Source of the DNA: Faucicola sp937889485
GTDB lineage: Bacteria; Pseudomonadota; Gammaproteobacteria; Pseudomonadales; Moraxellaceae
DNA length: 10,369 nucleotides
Direction of reading: 5' to 3'
Assembly: GCA_051653685.1 (NCBI GenBank)
Contig: JBOFWQ010000102.1
Span: 1-10,369 of the forward strand
The notes under the pieces were generated by a model, which saw nothing but the letters and a program-made list of their open reading frames with translations, had not been told where the DNA came from and ran no database searches. Both the position numbers and the translations under genes were made by a program. Below, in pieces: positions 6,294 through 10,369 of the stretch. Every line of letters begins with the position of its first letter. Positions within the stretch are counted from its first letter, which is position 1.

Positions 6294-6875
6294 CTATTTA
6301 TTTTGAAACCAAGAATCTGCACGGCTGCGAGCAGTGGCAATGTCTTGTGACGACAAGTTTAATGCCAATTGACCGATTTTGCTTTGTGCGCGGGTGCGTA
6401 CTTGGTCAGATAGCATGCCATCACGCGCTGCTAGGTCATACCATTTATAGGCATCAACCAGTTTACGCTCTTTTTCATCGAGCATGGCAAGCGTGTAACT
6501 GGCGCGATTATCGCCCAATTTTGCCGCTTTTTCTAGCCAATAGCGCGCTTGCTGTGCATTTGGTTGCACGCCTTCACCACGGATATACATCATGGCTAAG
6601 TTGAGCTGTGCGGGTGCGATGTCTTGTTTGGCAGCGGTGGTATACCACTGAATGGCTTGCTGAAAGTTTTGCTGAAGACCTAGACCTTTGTGGTAGCGTT
6701 TGGCTAAAAAGAATTGGGCTTGTTGGTTGCCTGCTTTGGCTTGAGAAAGTAAATCATTGGGGGACATGATGTCAAAACGAGAGGTATCTAGTGGAATATT
6801 GGCGACTAAATCGGCACTGGCAACGCCCGAAAATCCCAAAAAAGTTGTCAGTAACGCGGCTTTTAATAGCTTCAT
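6294..6875 (-). CDS. Secreted Sel1-repeat (TPR-like) protein of unknown function
   Basis: A 193-residue protein I cannot name further. Residues 1-21 look like a Sec signal peptide: Lys2/Lys5, a hydrophobic core (ALLTTFLGFSGV) and an Ala-Ser-Ala site before Asp22, so the mature protein is probably periplasmic. There is no lipobox cysteine. Residues 47-150 hold about three Sel1-like repeats, with AQFFLAKRYHKGLG (53-66), AQLNLAMMYIRGEGV (89-103) and ASYTLAMLDE (125-134), each followed by an A..WY/WLEKAA-type helix. Such repeats form helical solenoids that bind other proteins. AGGAG lies before the ATG, which starts directly at the signal peptide. It is probably monocistronic, with a terminator after it and a 360-bp spacer before it, and occupies the place where lolB often sits; it shows no LolB features. 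Confidence 0.85.
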   Translation of the reverse strand: MKLLKAALLTTFLGFSGVASADLVANIPLDTSRFDIMSPNDLLSQAKAGNQQAQFFLAKRYHKGLGLQQNFQQAIQWYTTAAKQDIAPAQLNLAMMYIRGEGVQPNAQQARYWLEKAAKLGDNRASYTLAMLDEKERKLVDAYKWYDLAARDGMLSDQVRTRAQSKIGQLALNLSSQDIATARSRADSWFQNK

Positions 6876-7235
6876 AATCCACTCCTATCACAAGTCTTGG
6901 TTAACCTAGAAGGCTTGTTGTATTTGTACATGATATTAAGTTTATTTAAACAAAACGAAAACTTGGCAATGGCGCATTATTGCCTAAGATGGGTGATGTT
7001 TAAATCAGTTAACATGAAAATTTGATGTTTTTAGGTTAACACTGTTTGGATTAGGTTTCAAATAAATAAGTGTACGTGTTAACACTTGTTACAATATTTT
7101 TGTTATGTAACTTGACAGGCGTCCATTAATGTCGTGCTACTAACTGTGCTAGGCTTTAGACGCTGTATCAAGGGATAAAATAGATTAAAAAAACTTATCA
7201 AATACTCCCTAATAATTGACTTTGGCAAATATAAT
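6876..7235. other. 360-bp spacer between metW and the Sel1 gene
   Basis: No protein gene is convincing here. It holds four GTTAAC hexamers (6900-6905, 7008-7013, 7035-7040, 7078-7083), the last inside the palindrome GTGTTAACAC and the first inside GGTTAACC. It also holds a hairpin with a T-rich tail on the minus strand (6962-6988). No clean metW terminator is seen: a T7 run at about 7185-7191 has no good stem before it. A promoter for the Sel1 gene should lie between 6880 and 6960 (TTGCCA at 6964-6969 with an AT-rich -10 is one weak choice), but I cannot pick one with confidence. Confidence 0.6.
6962..6988 (-). terminator. Hairpin with T-rich tail, possible terminator of metXW or of a small RNA
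   Basis: On the minus strand CTTAGGCAAT pairs with ATTGCCAAG (9 pairs, one bulged A) around an 8-nt loop, followed by TTTTCGTTTTG. It lies about 250 nt after the metW stop and about 90 nt before the Sel1 start codon. The T-tract is interrupted, so termination strength is doubtful. Confidence 0.4.
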
Positions 7236-7844
7236 TTAGTCCTTGGTGACCCGATAGATTGCCACGTCAGCGAGGAGGTTGGGGTTTTTACGAATAATCT
7301 GTGCCAGTGCCCATGGGTAGGGTTTTTCGCTCTCTTGCACGGCAAAGCGATTGAGGATGGTAATGGCATTGTCTTTACACAGTTTTTCAAAATCTTTAAA
7401 GGTGCAAAGGTGAATGTTGGGCGTGTTGTACCAAGCATAGGGCAGTGCTTCGCTCATCGGCATTTTACCTTTAATGCCCAAATGAATGCGGTTTTGCCAG
7501 TGCGCAAAGTTTGGGAAGGTAACAATCACCTCTTTACCCACACGTAACATATCTAGCAGCAGCTGATCGGGCTCTTTGACGGCTTGAAGGGCACGCGCCA
7601 TCACTACGGTGTCGAAACTTTGCGTGGCAAAGCGGGCGAGTCCGTCGTTGAGGTCTTGCTCAATGACATTGACGCCTTTGTTGATGCATTCATTAATTTT
7701 GTCTTGGTCAATCTCAATGCCATAGCCAAATACGCCCAGCTGGCGTTGCAGGTGGGCAAGTAAATCACCATTGCCACAGCCCAAATCTAAAACTTTGGCG
7801 TGGGGTTTGATCCAGCCTTCAGCAAGTTGGTGGTCGATTTTCAT
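7236..7844 (-). CDS. metW: MetW, partner of homoserine O-acyltransferase
   Basis: A Rossmann-fold, methyltransferase-like protein that works with MetX; in Pseudomonas-type bacteria MetW is needed for full homoserine acyltransferase activity. The SAM-fold motif VLDLGCGNG (residues 18-26) is followed by the acidic GIEID (42-46) at the end of strand two. From Met1 at 7844 it has 202 residues, the usual length for MetW, and begins MKIDHQLAEGWIKP like its relatives. The frame is open further, to a GTG at 7925 (229 residues), but that start has no Shine-Dalgarno, whereas AGGAG lies 5 nt before the chosen ATG. An ATG directly before it (7845-7847) is too close to the AGGAG. It follows metX on the same strand with a 135-bp gap and no terminator, so one operon is likely. 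Confidence 0.95.
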   Translation of the reverse strand: MKIDHQLAEGWIKPHAKVLDLGCGNGDLLAHLQRQLGVFGYGIEIDQDKINECINKGVNVIEQDLNDGLARFATQSFDTVVMARALQAVKEPDQLLLDMLRVGKEVIVTFPNFAHWQNRIHLGIKGKMPMSEALPYAWYNTPNIHLCTFKDFEKLCKDNAITILNRFAVQESEKPYPWALAQIIRKNPNLLADVAIYRVTKD

Positions 7845-7947
7845 CATTTCTCCTGTGGGATGAAAACCCTGCGAATTGAGGGCAGGGCGGGCGTGCCATA
7901 TGTTATTTAGTGATTGTTTTCTCACATGTTTAATTAATTTTTTACCA

Positions 7948-7995
7948 TTGCACAGTCAAACAATTAGGCAGTCAAAAAGTTAGGCAGTCAAAAAA
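7948..7995. repeat. 16-bp tandem repeat spanning the metX stop codon
   Basis: Two near-perfect units, TTAGGCAGTCAAAAAG (7964-7979) and TTAGGCAGTCAAAAAA (7980-7995), are preceded by a decayed third unit, TTGCACAGTCAAACAA (7948-7963, 11 of 16 matching). The right-hand unit encodes the last codons and TAA stop of metX on the minus strand; the others lie just after the stop. This looks like slippage duplication of the gene end. Confidence 0.8.
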
Positions 7996-9248
7996 TTAAA
8001 TACCGCTTGGCGATAGGTGGGAATATCAAATAAAAATGAATCATGACCGTATGGTGCGTCAATATTGATATAACTCACCGCTTTGCCATTGGCGATTAAG
8101 GCGTCAACAATTTCTTGGCTACGCTCAGGCGCAAAGCGCCAATCGGTGGTAAATGAAACGACCAAAAACTGACATACCGTGTTTTTGAGTGCCTGTCGAA
8201 CCGCTTCTGCTTCTGATAATGATTCATCGATGATGGCGCCCTCTTTGTCCAAATTTCTGGCAGGGTCAAAATAGTCGAGTGCTTTGGTCATGAGTAAATA
8301 CGTATTGGCATCAAAACGCTCACTAAACTGTTCACCTTGATAGCGTAAGTAACTTTCTACTTGAAACTCTACGTCATAATTAAACATCAATTTGCCAGAC
8401 TTTAGGTCGCGCCCAAATTTGACACGCATGGCTTCATCCGTCAAATAGGTAATATGCCCCACCATACGAGCAAGGATTAAGCCGCGTTTGGGAATTTTAC
8501 CTTGCTCAAGATAGCGACCTTCACAAAAATCAGGGTCTGATAATATAGACTGGCGCGCTACTTCATTAAAAGCGATATTTTGTGCCGAAAGTTTGGGCGT
8601 ACTTGCAATAACCACGCAGCGTTTTAGGCGTGTGGGGTAGTCGATTGACCATTGTAAGGCTTGCATACCGCCCATCGAACCGCCGACAATCGCGTGCCAT
8701 ATCTCAATGCCAAGATAATCAGCGAGCATCACTTGGGTTTTGACCCAATCTTTGACCGTGACGAGTGGAAAATCAGGCCCATAGGGTTTGCCTGTTTCTG
8801 GGTTGGTGCTGGTAGGACCAGTCGAACCATAACAGCTACCAATGTTGTTGAGACACACCACAAAAAAACGGTTGGTATCAATCGCTTTATTAGGGCCAAT
8901 AAAATTATCCCACCAGCCAGCTTTTTTGTCGGTGGCGCTATGGTAGCCTGCGGCGTGATGACTGCCTGACAGTGCGTGGCAAATGAGCACCGCGTTGGAA
9001 TGATCGGCATTTAGGGTGCCATACGTTTCAATCATCAAATCAAAAAAAGGTAAAGTACGATGACACTCTAGCGTAAGCGGTGTGGCAAAATGGATTTTTT
9101 GCGGCGCCACGATGCCCACCGTGTTTCCTGCTGATTGGACAAAACTTACGGGCGTGTCATCCTCAAAATTTTTGGGTACGCTGATTTCAGCCTCAGGTAC
9201 TATTTTATTGTGTGGTTTGTGCTGCTGTCTGCTCACCCGTATTCTCAC
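7980..9248 (-). CDS. metX: Homoserine O-acyltransferase (MetX family)
   Basis: Acylates the hydroxyl of L-homoserine in the first committed step of methionine synthesis; in related gammaproteobacteria the donor is usually succinyl-CoA, but I cannot decide between succinyl- and acetyl-CoA here. The 422-residue alpha/beta hydrolase has the nucleophile elbow GGSMGG (Ser191), Asp369 in FTTDWRF and His402 in YGHDSF as catalytic triad, plus the conserved ICHALSGSHHAAGYH region (89-103). The family usually begins near the NTVGIVAPQ segment at residue 42, so about 40 residues are extra. The long frame starts at a GTG (9246-9248) without a Shine-Dalgarno. A second GTG at 9117-9119 (Val44) has AGGA 6 nt upstream and would give 379 residues. 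Both are possible. metW follows on the same strand. Confidence 0.96.
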   Translation of the reverse strand: MRIRVSRQQHKPHNKIVPEAEISVPKNFEDDTPVSFVQSAGNTVGIVAPQKIHFATPLTLECHRTLPFFDLMIETYGTLNADHSNAVLICHALSGSHHAAGYHSATDKKAGWWDNFIGPNKAIDTNRFFVVCLNNIGSCYGSTGPTSTNPETGKPYGPDFPLVTVKDWVKTQVMLADYLGIEIWHAIVGGSMGGMQALQWSIDYPTRLKRCVVIASTPKLSAQNIAFNEVARQSILSDPDFCEGRYLEQGKIPKRGLILARMVGHITYLTDEAMRVKFGRDLKSGKLMFNYDVEFQVESYLRYQGEQFSERFDANTYLLMTKALDYFDPARNLDKEGAIIDESLSEAEAVRQALKNTVCQFLVVSFTTDWRFAPERSQEIVDALIANGKAVSYINIDAPYGHDSFLFDIPTYRQAVFNFLTA

Positions 9249-9283
9249 TACTTTTTGATTGGTAAAAGGTTCAACTTCTGGTT

Positions 9284-9312
9284 ATTGTAAGGGTTTATCT
9301 CAGTGACTACAA
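9284..9312 (-). promoter_or_regulatory. Candidate sigma-70 promoter of metX-metW
   Basis: On the minus strand: TTGTAG (9307-9312, 3 of 6), a 17-nt spacer, and TACAAT (9284-9289, 5 of 6). Transcription would start near 9277, about 29 nt before the long GTG start or 158 nt before the short one. No known methionine riboswitch is recognisable by eye. Confidence 0.45.
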
Positions 9313-9337
9313 CCATCATAAGTTGCTAGTGGTGCTA

Positions 9338-9371
9338 AGCGCATTAATCCGCAATCACTTAGCTATGCGCT
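9338..9371. repeat. Inverted repeats between the metX and hemH promoters
   Basis: Arms AGCGCAT (9338-9344) and ATGCGCT (9365-9371) are perfect over 7 bp with a 20-nt spacer; the right arm overlaps the hemH -35. The imperfect palindrome GCGCATTAATCCGC (9339-9352) sits inside. The position between two divergent promoters suits a shared operator, but no regulator can be named. Confidence 0.4.
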
Positions 9372-9398
9372 GACAAAATAGAGGCGTCTTAGTACAAT
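9370..9398 (+). promoter_or_regulatory. Strong sigma-70 promoter of hemH
   Basis: CTGACA (9370-9375, 5 of 6), a 17-nt spacer, and TACAAT (9393-9398, 5 of 6). Transcription would start near 9405, leaving a leader of about 60 nt. It points away from metX. Confidence 0.7.
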
Positions 9399-9464
9399 AT
9401 TCATAAAGCCTGACGCTTTCAACAAAAAATATGCTACTCTAATCAAAAAAATCACAGAGGCTAT

Positions 9465-10369
9465 ATGAAACCAACTAATCCACCTGAAATTGCCGTGGTG
9501 CTGGTCAATTTGGGGACACCAGACGAGCCCACCGTACCCGCCGTGCGCCGTTATCTCAAGCAGTTTTTGTCGGATTCTCGGGTGATTGAAATACCCCCGT
9601 TTATTTGGCAAATTATTTTAAATTTATTTATCTTGCCCACTCGCCCAAAACGCGTTGCCCACGCTTACGCCAGTATTTGGGACGGGGATTCACCGCTACG
9701 CAAAATTGCCTTGGCACAAACGGCGCTGTTACAGCAGCGTTTTGATGCGCAGGCACTGCCTGTTAAGGTGAGTGTCCATACCGCCATGACTTACGGTAAC
9801 CCTGCCTTGCCCGCGGTGCTTTCGGCGCTCACTGCCAAAAAAGTTGAGCACGTGGTAATTTTGCCTGCTTATCCACAGTTTTCAGGTTCTACCACAGGCG
9901 CGGTGTTTGATGCGGTCGCCAAATGGGGACTTGCAGCGCGTAATTTACCAAGTATCAGTTTTATCAAAGATTATTTTGCCCATCCTTTATATATTCAAGC
10001 ATTGGCTGACAGCGTAACGCGTTTTCAAGCCGAGCATGGCAAGCCAGAAAAACTGTTATTTAGTTTTCATGGTATCCCCGAGCCATACGAGCAAAAAGGT
10101 GATCCTTATGCGCGCCGTTGTCGCTGCACCGCTGCCCATGTGGCGCAAGTGCTTGGGCTAGGTGAGGATGAATGGCTTTGCAGTTTTCAGTCGCGTTTTG
10201 GTAAGCAAGAATGGGTCAAACCTTATACGGATGTCACCTTGACCGAATGGGGCAAACAAGGCGTCAAGTCTGTACAGGTACTAAGTCCCGCCTTTTCGGC
10301 AGATTGCCTTGAGACCCTTGAAGAGCTGGCAGTGGAAAACAAAGAGACTTTCCAGAGTAATGGCGGCGG
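9465..10369 (+). CDS. hemH: Ferrochelatase, 3' end outside window
   Basis: Inserts ferrous iron into protoporphyrin IX, the last step of protoheme synthesis, at the inner face of the cytoplasmic membrane. The ATG at 9465 opens 301 complete codons and runs off the right edge. Family features: the N-terminal VVLVNLGTPDEP (11-22), SPLRKI (76-81), LPAYPQFSGSTTG (133-145), the catalytic FSFHGIPEPY (199-208, His202) and SADCLETLEE (278-287, with conserved Glu283). Ferrochelatases of this type are about 340 residues, so some 40 C-terminal residues are missing. GAGG at 9457-9460 lies 4 nt before the ATG, slightly close. It is divergent from metX. Cysteines at 219, 221, 239 and 281 are present, but without the C-terminus I cannot judge whether a cluster is bound. 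Confidence 0.97.
   Translation, partial: MKPTNPPEIAVVLVNLGTPDEPTVPAVRRYLKQFLSDSRVIEIPPFIWQIILNLFILPTRPKRVAHAYASIWDGDSPLRKIALAQTALLQQRFDAQALPVKVSVHTAMTYGNPALPAVLSALTAKKVEHVVILPAYPQFSGSTTGAVFDAVAKWGLAARNLPSISFIKDYFAHPLYIQALADSVTRFQAEHGKPEKLLFSFHGIPEPYEQKGDPYARRCRCTAAHVAQVLGLGEDEWLCSFQSRFGKQEWVKPYTDVTLTEWGKQGVKSVQVLSPAFSADCLETLEELAVENKETFQSNGG

Noticed and set aside
7103..7438. Minus-strand open frame of 111 codons overlapping the end of metW
   Set aside because: It lies in another frame over conserved metW sequence, has no ribosome-binding site and no recognisable protein features.
9363..9611. Minus-strand open frame of 82 codons over the hemH promoter and 5' end
   Set aside because: It covers a strong promoter and the conserved hemH start on the other strand, with no supporting signals.
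1..10369. CRISPR array, insertion sequence, prophage, toxin-antitoxin or defence system
   Set aside because: No regularly spaced repeats, transposase, integrase or paired small genes are present; all sizeable genes are identified as housekeeping families apart from the Sel1 protein.

Overview
The window looks like an ordinary chromosomal housekeeping segment from a gammaproteobacterium of the family Moraxellaceae (Moraxella/Faucicola or Psychrobacter type). That is an inference from the moderately AT-rich DNA, the Acinetobacter-like MetX and MetW proteins, the order ispE - tRNA-Gln - prs - rplY - pth, and the long-form L25. I see no mobile element, CRISPR array, rRNA, phage gene, toxin or defence gene, and no convincing undescribed multi-gene system. 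The interesting material is in the spacers and at gene ends.

Layout. The left edge holds the 5' 185 codons of rdgB (minus strand). A 418-bp spacer follows, carrying divergent promoters, an inverted repeat and a foldable leader, and then sodB (plus). sodB and panD converge on a shared bidirectional terminator. From panD to metX every gene is on the minus strand. Read in the direction of transcription (right to left) the order is: metX, metW; a Sel1-repeat secreted protein; ispE; two tRNA-Gln(UUG) genes; prs; rplY; pth; panD. At the right edge hemH (plus) diverges from metX and is cut by the window after about 301 codons.

Functions. MetX and MetW form the first committed step of methionine synthesis from homoserine. 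IspE makes an isoprenoid precursor by the MEP pathway. Prs makes PRPP for nucleotides, histidine and tryptophan. L25 and Pth serve translation: 5S rRNA binding and recycling of peptidyl-tRNA. The two tRNA-Gln genes lie between ispE and prs, as in related genomes. PanD makes beta-alanine for coenzyme A, SodB removes superoxide, RdgB removes non-canonical purine nucleotides, and HemH inserts iron into haem.

Regulation visible in the sequence. There are near-consensus sigma-70 promoters for hemH and for the downstream tRNA-Gln gene, an extended -10 for sodB, strong intrinsic terminators after sodB/panD, prs and the Sel1 gene, and a terminator-shaped hairpin just upstream of rplY that may act as an attenuator. 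The 360-bp spacer upstream of the Sel1 gene holds four GTTAAC sites and a hairpin with a T-rich tail.
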